From Meiothermus sp. Pnk-1 (lineage in GTDB: Bacteria; Deinococcota; Deinococci; Deinococcales; Thermaceae): a stretch of DNA of 64,000 bases. Shown here piece by piece: positions 24,247-33,018 of the stretch; the stretch's first letter is position 1; the number at the start of each line of letters is the position of its first letter. The stretch spans positions 124,001 to 188,000 of the forward strand of contig NZ_QKOB01000004.1 in the NCBI RefSeq assembly GCF_003226535.1, given 5' to 3'. The position numbers and the translations under genes were made by a program. The notes beneath the pieces are model-generated. The model did not search any database and was not told where the DNA came from. It saw only the letters and a program-made list of their open reading frames with translations.

Positions 24247-25041
24247 ATGTTCTATTCAGTGGAACAACCCGTCCCTCAGTCCGGAGATAACCCCGGGGCC
24301 CTCGATAAGCTCCTGATTACGTTGCTGGCCTTTGAACAGCAGCCCTGTTGGAGGTTGAGCGATCTTGCACGAGCCCTCAAGATTCCTAAGGGAACCATGC
24401 ACCGGCTCCTCCTAAAGCTAGTTTCGTATGGCTTTCTGTATCGACAGCCCGCGACTGAGGCCTACTGCCTGGGGTCAAGAATCAGGGTACTGGCTGCTCG
24501 GGGCTGGCCATTTCAGTTCTTGTCCGACTTCGCTCATCCTTATCTGGAACAGTTAGCCCTAACTACGGGTGAAACCGCCTTTCTAACTGTTGTAGAGGGG
24601 TTTTACTGCTTGTGCGTGGGCCGGGTGGAAGGAAATCAGCCCTTGCGGTTGACCATGACTGTGGGCGAGAAATCCCCTCTACATCTGGGGGCTTCCAACC
24701 AGATCATGCTCGCCTACCTCCCCGAATCTACCCAAGCCGAGATATTAAGGTACTGGATCCCTGAGGAATCCCGACGGCTCGAGATGCAGGAAACCCTCAA
24801 AAGCATTCGGAAGAATGGGCACATCTACACCGCTGGACAGCTCACCCCCGGAGTAGCTGCACTGGGAGTTCCTGTGCTGGATGAGGCACATAACCTGCTG
24901 GCTGGACTGAGTCTCGCAGGACCTGCCGATCGCTTTTCAATCGAAGTAGCGTATAAGACTTTACCTCTTCAACAACAAGCGGCGTCGGCCATCGCCAGGG
25001 AGTTGAAAAGATTGAGCCCTCAAAGCAACGGCCAGAGATAG
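24247..25041 (+). CDS. IclR family transcriptional regulator
   Basis: This is a 264-residue IclR regulator. The winged helix (RLSDLARALKIPKGTMHRLLLKLVSYGFL, first residue adapted) precedes the effector domain with TTGETAFLTVVEGFYCLCVGR, KSPLHLGASNQIMLAYLPE and LSLAGPADRF. It starts at ATG 24247 shortly after a near-consensus promoter; no clear Shine-Dalgarno is seen. The binding-protein gene follows after 15 bases, so the regulator is the first gene of the second transporter operon. Self-control and control of the DUF917/DUF1177/AroM genes are likely (inference). Confidence 0.92.
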   Translation: MFYSVEQPVPQSGDNPGALDKLLITLLAFEQQPCWRLSDLARALKIPKGTMHRLLLKLVSYGFLYRQPATEAYCLGSRIRVLAARGWPFQFLSDFAHPYLEQLALTTGETAFLTVVEGFYCLCVGRVEGNQPLRLTMTVGEKSPLHLGASNQIMLAYLPESTQAEILRYWIPEESRRLEMQETLKSIRKNGHIYTAGQLTPGVAALGVPVLDEAHNLLAGLSLAGPADRFSIEVAYKTLPLQQQAASAIARELKRLSPQSNGQR

Positions 25042-25056
25042 GGAGGTGTTGAGGAC

Positions 25057-26667
25057 ATGCGAATGACACGGATATTTTGGTTGGCTAGCGTTCTAGTGTG
25101 GGTAGTCCTAATAGGGAGTGTACAGGCCCAAGTCACGTTCACTTACCTGGAGGGGCAGGAAATACCTACCATCGACCCCGCCAAGCATACTGATGAGAGT
25201 TCAATGCATGGTGTAATTAACCTGTACGATCCACTACTCTACCCTAAGGTGTCACAGGGTTCTATGGCTCCGGGGCCTCATGTAGCGGAATCTTGGAAAG
25301 TAGATCCCGATGGGCGGACTTATACTTTCAAGATTCGCAGGGGTATCAAATTCCATGATGGAACTGAACTCACGGCCGATGACGTGGTTTTCTCGATGCA
25401 GCGAATGCTGGCCCTGAAAAAAGGGTTCTCCTGGCTGTGGCTGAATCTTTTGGACCCCAAGGACGTCAAGGCCCTGGATCGCAACACCGTGCAGTTTAGG
25501 TTGTCCCAGCCTTTCGCCCCCTTCCTCTCCACTTTGACTCAGCTATTCGTGGTCAACAAAAAGCTGGTGCTAGCTAATAAAAAGGCGGGACCTTATGGCG
25601 ATAACGGCGACTACGGCGAGGCCTATCTGACCAATGCGGAGGCTGGGTCAGGACCCTTCCAGCTCAGCAGCTACGAGCGTTCGACAATCCTCGAACTCAA
25701 GCGCTTCCCCGACTACTGGAGGGGCTGGAAGCCTGGGCAGATAGAGAAGGTGGTGTACCGCGTGGTTAAGGAAGAGGCCACTATGCGTACGCTTCTCACC
25801 AGCGGACAGGCGGACATGATTGATCAATGGCGTACCCCTGTGACTTACGAACAGCTAGCAAAGGCCCCGGGTGTCGTGGTAGATGAGAAGCCCAGTGCCC
25901 AACTTTTTCATATCCAGATGAACACCCAGCGAACTCCGCTCAACAACATCCACGTGCGCAAGGCCATTGCGATGGCCTTCGATTACGACACCGCCATAAA
26001 GCAGATTTTTAAAGGAGCGCTCCAGGCCAGAGGTCCGGTGCCCTTAGCGGCCTGGGAATCCTACGATATAAGTAGCAAAGATCTGGATAAGTATGGGATC
26101 GTAGCTTACAAGTACGATCTCGAGGGAGCCAAAAAGGAACTGCAACTCTCCGGCTTCAAGCCTGGCCAGATCCAGCTCAACTATGTCTTTCCCGAAGGCG
26201 GCAACTTGCAGCGCCAGGCCGGGTTACTGTTACAAAGTAGCCTCAACCAGCTTGGCATCAAGCTAAACCTGCAGGAGCTTCCCTGGGCTCGAATTGTGGA
26301 GATGTCAGCTTCCGAGTCTAGCACACCGGATCTGGCAGCCATTTTTGATACCCTCAAGTACCCCCATCCGGATAGCCACACTTACGGCATGTACCACCCG
26401 AGTGCCTGGGGAAGCTACCGCACCATTAGCCGCTACAGCTACCCTGTTGTGACAGCCCTCCTGGAGCGGGCACGGCGGGCTACGGATCCTGAAAAGCAGA
26501 TGGAACTCTATCTCCAGGCTACGGGTCTGGTCGTTAAGGACTATCCAAGTATTTACGTGGCGAACCCCATGCACCGCGTAGCTTTGCGTGATAACGTCAA
26601 AGGCTACCGCTACGTGGGGCTTCTAGGCTACGATGTGGCTTTCTATGATTTCACCGTGAGTAGGTAA
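25057..26667 (+). CDS. Dpp/Opp-type ABC transporter substrate-binding protein
   Basis: This is a second family 5 binding protein, 536 residues, with signal peptide ending VQAQ. It resembles the one at 13543 throughout (for example KFHDGTELTADDVVFSMQRM and the ANKKAGPYGDNGDYGEAYL block), so the two are paralogues and may bind similar solutes. GGGAGGTG lies 14 bases upstream of the ATG at 25057. It works with the two permeases encoded next. No ATPase gene is present in this operon. Confidence 0.93.
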   Translation: MRMTRIFWLASVLVWVVLIGSVQAQVTFTYLEGQEIPTIDPAKHTDESSMHGVINLYDPLLYPKVSQGSMAPGPHVAESWKVDPDGRTYTFKIRRGIKFHDGTELTADDVVFSMQRMLALKKGFSWLWLNLLDPKDVKALDRNTVQFRLSQPFAPFLSTLTQLFVVNKKLVLANKKAGPYGDNGDYGEAYLTNAEAGSGPFQLSSYERSTILELKRFPDYWRGWKPGQIEKVVYRVVKEEATMRTLLTSGQADMIDQWRTPVTYEQLAKAPGVVVDEKPSAQLFHIQMNTQRTPLNNIHVRKAIAMAFDYDTAIKQIFKGALQARGPVPLAAWESYDISSKDLDKYGIVAYKYDLEGAKKELQLSGFKPGQIQLNYVFPEGGNLQRQAGLLLQSSLNQLGIKLNLQELPWARIVEMSASESSTPDLAAIFDTLKYPHPDSHTYGMYHPSAWGSYRTISRYSYPVVTALLERARRATDPEKQMELYLQATGLVVKDYPSIYVANPMHRVALRDNVKGYRYVGLLGYDVAFYDFTVSR

Positions 26668-26690
26668 GCCAGACTGGGGAGGGGCTGACG

Positions 26691-27695
26691 GTGGGTGCCC
26701 ATGAATTCGCTATCCGAAGATTAGTCCAGTTGGTCCCTACCCTCCTCGGCCTCTTGGTCCTGATATTCTTGATCGCTCGGGTGATGCCGGGCGATCCCGT
26801 GCGTTTGGCTCTTGGCCCCGAGGCTACTGCTGAGCAAGTCGCAGCCCTGCGGAACCAATTAGGCCTGGACCAGCCCTTGCCGGTTCAGTTTGTCAACTAC
26901 TTGATTGGCTTGGTACGGGGAGATTTCGGTGTATCCCTACGCACCCTGCGCGGAGTTGGATCAGACATCGCGGGATTGCTCCCGGCTACGCTCGAGCTGG
27001 TTACTGTATCGCTGCTTTTTTCGATTCTGTTGGGGGTTACCGCAGGGATTTTCTCGGCGCTCTATCAGAACAGCTGGGTGGATAACCTGGTACGGCTGAC
27101 CTCGATCTCGGGCGTGGCTCTGCCTCGTTTTTGGGTCGGCATCCTGTTCCAGATCTTCCTAGCCTCCAAGCTCGGCCTATTCCCCATCATCGGCCGAGCG
27201 GCCGCCCCCATTCATGGGCCAACAGGCTTCTATACCCTCGATGCCCTGTTGGCTGGGAACCTACCGGGATTCTTCGACTCCCTATGGCACCTCGTTCTTC
27301 CCGCCCTGACCCTTGCCCTTCCTACCGCAGCTCAGCTGGCTCGGCTGAGCCGGGCTAGCATGATCGAGGTGCTCAGACAGCAGTACGTTCTGGTGCACCG
27401 AGCATATGGTGTTCCGACCTCAAGATTGGTGCTGCGCTATGCCCTGCGCAACAGTCTCACTTCGGTACTCACCTTGCTGGGCCTGAGCTTTGGTTCTTTG
27501 ATCGAGAACGCCTTTTTGGTGGAGGTGGTGTTTTCCTGGCCGGGGATCTCGGCCTATGGCGCAGCAGCTGTTCTGGCTAAAGACTTCAATGCAGTTGTAG
27601 CGGTGACGCTGATCGTCGGGTTGGCTTTTATGCTGGCCAATCTGATTGTAGACCTGCTCTACGGAGTGCTGGATCCAAGAGTGCGCTATGACTGA
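26691..27695 (+). CDS. ABC transporter permease, DppB type
   Basis: This is a 334-residue inner-membrane permease, paralogous to the one at 15255. It has the N-terminal signature LIARVMPGDPVRLALGPEA, the loop VHRAYGVPTSRLVLRYALRN and the ending DPRVRYD. It starts at GTG 26691 after GGGGAGGGG, and its end overlaps the next permease gene by eight bases. It forms the channel with the DppC-type protein. Confidence 0.93.
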   Translation: MGAHEFAIRRLVQLVPTLLGLLVLIFLIARVMPGDPVRLALGPEATAEQVAALRNQLGLDQPLPVQFVNYLIGLVRGDFGVSLRTLRGVGSDIAGLLPATLELVTVSLLFSILLGVTAGIFSALYQNSWVDNLVRLTSISGVALPRFWVGILFQIFLASKLGLFPIIGRAAAPIHGPTGFYTLDALLAGNLPGFFDSLWHLVLPALTLALPTAAQLARLSRASMIEVLRQQYVLVHRAYGVPTSRLVLRYALRNSLTSVLTLLGLSFGSLIENAFLVEVVFSWPGISAYGAAAVLAKDFNAVVAVTLIVGLAFMLANLIVDLLYGVLDPRVRYD

Positions 27696-28551
27696 GGCAG
27701 TTCGTCAAAAGGTACCCTCGCGGGTACTCCGGCGATTCTTACGCAGCCCGCTTTCGCTGGTGGGTGTGGTTGTCGTGACAGCAACGCTGATATGTGCACT
27801 TCTAGCTCCCTGGGTCGCTCCCTATCCCCAAGATGCGGGGGCGGTGGTGCATTTTGACCAGTCTATGCAAGCTCCCAGTGTTGCTCACTGGTTCGGTACG
27901 GACGAGGTGGGCCGTGATATCCTCTCCCGCGTGATTTTTGGCACACGGCCTGCCCTCCTCTTCGTAATAGTAGTACTAGGTATTGCCTTGACCGTGGGCA
28001 TTGTCACTGGATTGGTAGCTGGATATTGGCCTGGCAGTCGTCTTGCCGCCCTGATCTTACGAGTGACCGATATTTTCCTGTCTATTCCACCTCTAGCCTT
28101 GGCACTTGCGGTGACTGTGGCTTTCAATCCCAGCCTGGCGACAGCCATGATTGCGGTGTCTTTTACCTGGTGGCCTTGGTATACCCGGTTGGTTTACGGT
28201 GAGGTTCTCAAACTTCGTAACGAGCTGTTTGTAGACGCGGCAAGGGCCTTGGGACAGAGAGATTCAGTCATCATGTTGCGGCATATCCTTCCCAACATGA
28301 TCTCTCCTATCGTGGTCAAGGCTACGCTAGACATCAGCTTCGTGATCCTCTTGGGAAGCAGCTTGTCCTTCCTAGGCATTGGTGCACAAGAACCCACGCC
28401 GGACTGGGGAGCCATGGTAGCTAGGGGTCGGGTATATCTGCCCGATGGCTGGTGGGTCAGCACCATGCCCGGCCTAGCCATATTCGTGGTAGTAGTAGGC
28501 TTCAACCTACTAGGCGATGCACTGCGTGATGCGTTGGACGTGCGGAGTTGA
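27688..28551 (+). CDS. ABC transporter permease, DppC type
   Basis: This is a 287-residue permease. The pattern is RFLRSPLSLVGVVVVTATL, then VAHWFGTDEVGRDILSRVIFG, the loop VDAARALGQRDSVIMLRHILPN and the C-terminal GFNLLGDALRDALDVRS. It overlaps the preceding gene by eight bases. In the paralogous operon the same position is followed directly by two ATPase genes; here a DUF917 gene follows instead. The importer presumably borrows ATPases encoded elsewhere. Confidence 0.93.
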   Translation: MTEAVRQKVPSRVLRRFLRSPLSLVGVVVVTATLICALLAPWVAPYPQDAGAVVHFDQSMQAPSVAHWFGTDEVGRDILSRVIFGTRPALLFVIVVLGIALTVGIVTGLVAGYWPGSRLAALILRVTDIFLSIPPLALALAVTVAFNPSLATAMIAVSFTWWPWYTRLVYGEVLKLRNELFVDAARALGQRDSVIMLRHILPNMISPIVVKATLDISFVILLGSSLSFLGIGAQEPTPDWGAMVARGRVYLPDGWWVSTMPGLAIFVVVVGFNLLGDALRDALDVRS

Positions 28552-28579
28552 GCTGAAAGGGAAATCTGGAGGAATTTCC

Positions 28580-29644
28580 ATGATTGTAATTGACCGGGAG
28601 ACAGCAGAAGCCCTGGCTCTAGGTGGAGGCGTGCTCGGGGCAGGCGGAGGTGGGAACTGGCGTGAGGGATTGCGCTACCTACAGTTGGCCATGGAAATTG
28701 GACGGCCACACCTGGTGAGCCTGGATGCTCTGCCGCCCGAAGCTACCGTTGTGACGGTCTCGGGGGTGGGGTCTCCGGCCGCTACCGAGCGAGACGTACG
28801 GGTTTCAGATTACCTGGAGGCCCTCGAGTTGCTGATAGAGAGGGCAGGAATTCAGCCTGGCGGTCTCATTTCTTCGGAGAACGGCGGGGCTTCCTCAGCC
28901 AACGGCTTCGTGCAGTCGGCCCTCACCGGCATCCCGGTGGTGGATGCCCCGGCTAATGGCCGGGCCCACCCCACAGGGGTGATGGGATCCATGGGTTTAC
29001 ACCGCCTACCGGGTTATCTGGCTCGGCAAACTGCAGTTGGTGGAACCCCTGAGCGCCGAGTGTGCCTCTATGTTGAGGGAAGTTTAGCTTCGGTGGATCA
29101 CGTTGTCCGGCAGGCCGCCGTGTCTGCTGGTGGGCTGGTGGCAGTGGCGCGCAACCCGGTGGCTGCTGATTACGTGCGTGAGAACGGGGCTCCGGGGGCC
29201 CTTACATTGGCTATTGAATTGGGCCGGTTGATCCTTTCCCATAAGGACCAGGGTGGAATGCGCCTAGCAGAGGTCCTCCTCGAGTACTTTGGTGCTGGAG
29301 AATGTTTGGGGCCAGCTATAGTTCAAGAAGTGGCACTCGAGACCAGGGGTGGCTACGATATTGGTCAAATCCGAATTGGCGAGGCTGAAACCCGCTTCTG
29401 GAACGAATTTATGACTGTGGAGATATCAGGGGTACGCAAAGCTAGCTTCCCCGACTTGATTTTTGCCCTAGGGGCCGAGGATGGGCTTCCGTACAATACT
29501 GCCGAGTTGCGGCCCGGGAATGAGGTGGTACTGGTATGGATATCTAAAGAGCGGCTGCCCTTGGGGACAGGGGTGCGTGGACCTGACGCGCTCAAAAGTG
29601 TGGAAACAGCTCTTGGTGTTTCTCTTACCACACAGGAGGCGTGA
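28580..29644 (+). CDS. DUF917 family protein
   Basis: This is a 354-residue DUF917 protein. The family features are LALGGGVLGAGGGGNWREG near the start, SENGGASSANGFVQSALTGIPVVDAPANGRAHPTGVMGS in the middle, and a glycine-rich C-terminal half. The ATG at 28580 follows GGAGG; the frame is open upstream into the permease gene, but only as overlap. DUF917 proteins have been linked to S-methyl-thiohydantoin desulfurase-type activity and occur with hydantoinase-like genes. The precise reaction here is unknown. Its stop codon overlaps the start of the DUF1177 gene (TGATG). Confidence 0.88.
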   Translation: MIVIDRETAEALALGGGVLGAGGGGNWREGLRYLQLAMEIGRPHLVSLDALPPEATVVTVSGVGSPAATERDVRVSDYLEALELLIERAGIQPGGLISSENGGASSANGFVQSALTGIPVVDAPANGRAHPTGVMGSMGLHRLPGYLARQTAVGGTPERRVCLYVEGSLASVDHVVRQAAVSAGGLVAVARNPVAADYVRENGAPGALTLAIELGRLILSHKDQGGMRLAEVLLEYFGAGECLGPAIVQEVALETRGGYDIGQIRIGEAETRFWNEFMTVEISGVRKASFPDLIFALGAEDGLPYNTAELRPGNEVVLVWISKERLPLGTGVRGPDALKSVETALGVSLTTQEA

Positions 29645-30585
29645 TGCTCAAGCAGGTTTTGCAGGTATTGGATGTACTGGATGACCCCTTGGCTTCAGGA
29701 GAGGCTGTGGCTGCCCTCTTCCGCTCAGTGGACTCCGGAATGCATGTGGAGGTGCAGAGAGTTGCCGGGGATAGGGGGTTCACAGAGTTCGTAAAGGTGC
29801 GCTTTCCTGGCAGCGCAGGCAAGATCAAGGGGGGATCATCGCCTACTCTCGGGATTATCGGGCGTTTAGGGGGTATTGGGGCCCGTCCCCATAAAGTGGG
29901 CCTGGTATCCGATGCCGATGGGGCCGCTGCTGCCCTCAGTGCCGGGCTTAAGCTAGCAGAAATGGCTCGCCGGGGTGATTGGCTCCAGGGAGATGTGATC
30001 GTAGCTACTCATGTCTGCCCTAATGCACCCATGATCCCGCATGAACCAGTGCCCTTCATGGGTTCGCCAGTGGACATGCTAACTATGAACCGCTACGAGG
30101 TAGACCCGCAGATGGACGCCATTCTCAGCATCGACACTACTCGGGGTAACCGCATTTTGAACCGCAAAGGCATCGCCATCACACCCACTGCCAAGGAAGG
30201 CTGGCTCCTGCGCCCAAGCCCTGACCTGTTGGGGATTCTTGAGCGGGTGACCGGGGAACTACCGGCGGTGCTTCCCCTCTCCATGGCCGACATCACCCCC
30301 TACGGCAACGGGGTTTACCACATCAACAGCCTAATGCAACCGGCCACGTCCACCTCTGCGCCTGTGGTGGGGGTGCCGATCACCGCACAGACCGTAGTGG
30401 CTGGCAGCGCTACGGGAGCCAGTCACGAGGTAGATATTGCTCTGGCTGCCCGATTTGCTCTGGAGGTGGCTAAGGACTTTGGCGCAGGTCTGGCCCGCTT
30501 CTACGACCCGGGCGAGTTCGATCGGTTGGTGGCACTTTACGGCGAGATGCGTCAACTGCAGACCTTGGGGAGTCAAAAAACGTGA
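29644..30585 (+). CDS. DUF1177 family protein
   Basis: This is a 313-residue protein of the DUF1177 type, recognised from VRFPGSAGKIKGG, GIIGRLGGIGARP, VGLVSDADGA, GDVIVATHVCPNAPMIPHEPVPFMGSP and DITPYGNGVYHINS. Several His, Asp and Glu residues in these blocks could bind metal, but the function is not established. It starts at ATG 29644 after AGGAGG, coupled to the DUF917 stop, and overlaps the AroM-family gene by four bases. Tight coupling of DUF917, DUF1177 and AroM suggests one pathway. Confidence 0.85.
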   Translation: MLKQVLQVLDVLDDPLASGEAVAALFRSVDSGMHVEVQRVAGDRGFTEFVKVRFPGSAGKIKGGSSPTLGIIGRLGGIGARPHKVGLVSDADGAAAALSAGLKLAEMARRGDWLQGDVIVATHVCPNAPMIPHEPVPFMGSPVDMLTMNRYEVDPQMDAILSIDTTRGNRILNRKGIAITPTAKEGWLLRPSPDLLGILERVTGELPAVLPLSMADITPYGNGVYHINSLMQPATSTSAPVVGVPITAQTVVAGSATGASHEVDIALAARFALEVAKDFGAGLARFYDPGEFDRLVALYGEMRQLQTLGSQKT

Positions 30586-31256
30586 GAATTGGCTTAATCA
30601 CGATTGGTCAATCCCCTCGAGATGACCTAGTGCCAGACCTGCGACCTTTGCTGCCGGGTGTGGAGATCATCGAGCGGGGGGCGCTGGATGGCTTGAGCCC
30701 AGAGGAACTCGCCGGGCTTGCTCGAGACCCCAGAGGTAGTCTGCTGGTCACCCGATTGCGGGATGGCCAGGGGGTGGTGGTAGGGAAGACCGACCTGCTT
30801 CCTAAGGTCAGGGCCTGCGTAGAGCAGCTTGCTGAGGAGGGCGTAGATTTGATAGGGCTGCTGTGTACTGGCTCATTCCCGCCCTTTAGCGTTGGAGCCC
30901 CGGTGCTTTACCCCGAGCGCCTACTCATGCACTTCGTAGCCGCTGTCAGCCAGGGTAGCCGCGTAGGAATCCTCACTCCGGAAGCAGGCCAGATGGCTGA
31001 TCAACACCGGCGCTGGGCTAGAGCTGGACTGGCCGATCTTGAGGTGGCCCCAGTCAACCCCTACACGCCCGACAGCGCTCGACAGATTCGCGAGGCCGCA
31101 GAGCGGCTGGCGGCCTGGAAGGCCGACTTAGTGGTGATGGACTGCCTCGGCTATACCGAGGTCATGCGCCAAGTTGTTCGCAAAAAGCTTCGACGGCCGG
31201 TAATTCTAGCTAGGACTGTGCTGGCGCGAGCCATTGCAGAACTGCTCAGCCTCTAG
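30582..31256 (+). CDS. AroM family protein
   Basis: This is a 224-residue protein of the AroM family. The opening MRIGLITIGQSPRDDLVPDL is characteristic, followed by LLCTGSFPPF, a conserved Cys likely in an Asp/Glu racemase-like fold, and MDCLGYTEVMRQVVR with a second Cys, as in cysteine-dependent racemases. The name comes from the aromatic biosynthesis operon of E. coli, but no role in that pathway is proven. A racemase-like or isomerase activity on the imported compound is a reasonable guess. It starts at GTG 30582 within the end of the DUF1177 gene and is the last gene of the operon. Confidence 0.85.
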   Translation: MRIGLITIGQSPRDDLVPDLRPLLPGVEIIERGALDGLSPEELAGLARDPRGSLLVTRLRDGQGVVVGKTDLLPKVRACVEQLAEEGVDLIGLLCTGSFPPFSVGAPVLYPERLLMHFVAAVSQGSRVGILTPEAGQMADQHRRWARAGLADLEVAPVNPYTPDSARQIREAAERLAAWKADLVVMDCLGYTEVMRQVVRKKLRRPVILARTVLARAIAELLSL

Positions 31257-31338
31257 CGCTAATGCGCAAAATTCCTTCCTTCGTGTGCTACCTCATATCT
31301 CCATCCCGGCCATCTTGTTGCTTTACCTGAAGGGCAAG

Positions 31339-32998
31339 CCCACATTCCGCACCCCCCTTACCCCAGGAGGTAATATCGCTGTGCCCCCAGCAGGCGCACC
31401 GCGGTTTCGTGATGGGGGGCCAGGTTCAGCACCAGGGGCCGGTCGTCCAGCCAGGCCAGGCGCACCCAGATGAAGAGCTGGAAGACCCAGCGCAGGGTGG
31501 GTCTTTGGGTAGGCTTGCCCTTCTGGTTCGGCAGGCTGGATGCCGTTTCTTCAAGCCGCTGCCGCAGCTCCCACTCCCCCAGGGCGTACACCAAAAGGGC
31601 CAGGGCCATCACCATCCCCAGGGCCATCACCCGCTCGGGCCGCTTCAGGAAGGTGCTCCCCGTGAAGAACAGGGGGTCTTTTAGAAAACGGAACCCCCGC
31701 TCCACCGTCCGGGCCTGGTCCTTGTACCGCCCCAGCACCTCCCCGGCCGGCAGGGCCTCCCGGTCTAGGACGTCCGTGGCCAGGAGGAAGCGCCCCAGCC
31801 CCCGCCTCGCCCGCTCCAGCTTCCCCTCGTCCACCTCCAAGCGGGCCAGGAGACGGTAGTGCACCGCCACCGGGGCCTCCCCCTTCCTCGGACGCCCCAC
31901 CCTCCCCCGCCGCCTTTCCTCCCGCACCCCCAGGTACACCAGGCGGTGGTAGGGAAGCCCCCGGCTCACCCCCTCCAGGGCCTTCCAGGCGTCCGCCTCG
32001 CAAGAGAACTCCCGGGCTAAAAGCCTCCCCAGGGCCTTCCGGGCTTCCCCCTCCGCCCGCGCCACCCGCCGCCAGAGGCCTTCCTCCTCCGCCCTGGCCC
32101 GCTCCTGGCTCTCCAAGAGGAGCCAGCGCTGCCTCACTCCCCCGTACGCCCTCTCCACCTCCACCCCCGGTACCCCGGGAGAAGAGGGATCCAGGCTGCC
32201 TCAGGAAACTCCCCCTCCAGGAGGGCCCGGGCCTCCCGCAAGGTGGCGGGGACCCGCAGGACCCAGGAGAACCCCTCTAGGGCCCTGAGGTTCTCCCGGG
32301 TGTAGTTCGCCCCGTCCAGCACCCCCACCGCCCCTAGCTCCAGGCTCTGGCGGTAGCGGGCTAATAGAGGCACCAGGGCCTCCTGATCTGACTGGTTTCC
32401 ATCCCCGGGGGCAAAGAGCAGCGGTATCCCCCCGGTGTCGGCGCAGACCAGGTTCATCACCCACTGCTGGAGGTCGGGGCGGTGGTCCCGGCTGTAGCCG
32501 TGGGTGATGCGGATAGCCCCGGCCTCTTCCTCCGTCCCCTCGTACCGCCCGTGCACGTGAAAGCGGGTGGCGTCCACATGCAGGGCCCGCACCGGGAAGG
32601 GAAAGGCCTGGCGGGCCCTCTTGGCCACCTCCAGGAACACCTCGGTGACCCCCGCCTCGTAGAGGCTGTCCAGCATCCGGCCCATACGGTCGTCGTTCAA
32701 AAGCTCGGGAGTGACGCCCTCCCCCAGGAGCCACTCCGTGGGTTTACCCTCCCAGTAGTGGCCGAAGAGGTAGAGGGGGGAGGTGACAAAGCCCAGAGCG
32801 TTCAGGATGGCGGCCTTGAGGGCCACCCCCGTGCTCACCTTTTCTCCCAGGCGGGGGCCTATCCGTTCGTCCACCAGGGGGACCAGCCCAATACGGTCCA
32901 CGATGCCGGCTACCAGGCCCAGGTGGCCGAGGTCGTACACCTGTAGGTCTTCCATCCCAAAATCCTAACGCAGGGGGAGGAGGGGTGCGGAATGTGGG
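31339..32998 (-). mobile_element. IS1634-like insertion sequence, 1660 bp
   Basis: Perfect 17-bp terminal inverted repeats bound the element: CCCACATTCCGCACCCC at 31339-31355 and its complement at 32982-32998. Inside is a frameshifted transposase on the minus strand. No matching target duplication is seen outside the ends, so a later rearrangement or target drift is possible. Its codon use is strongly G-rich and Thermus-like compared with the flanking genes, which suggests transfer. Confidence 0.85.
31358..32955 (-). pseudogene. IS1634-family transposase, frameshifted
   Basis: The N-terminal part (32955-32134, MEDLQVYDLGHLGLVAGIVD) and the C-terminal part (32164-31358, starting MEVERAYGG) together make a protein of about 530 residues of the IS1634 transposase type. 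DDE-fold blocks include LHVDATRFHVHG, GVLDGANYT and ERGFRFLKDP. The frames join at a run of five G (32168-32164, minus strand); one extra G gives YRGVEVERAYGG without a break. It may be a deletion in a homopolymer or a frameshift site. Confidence 0.8.
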
Positions 32999-33018
32999 TC
33001 GCGTATCACGTTTTTTGA

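Noticed and set aside
31257-31338. Possible small gene between the AroM-family gene and the IS1634-like element
   Set aside because: The frame starting in the AroM-family gene runs into the transposon without motifs or a ribosome-binding site.
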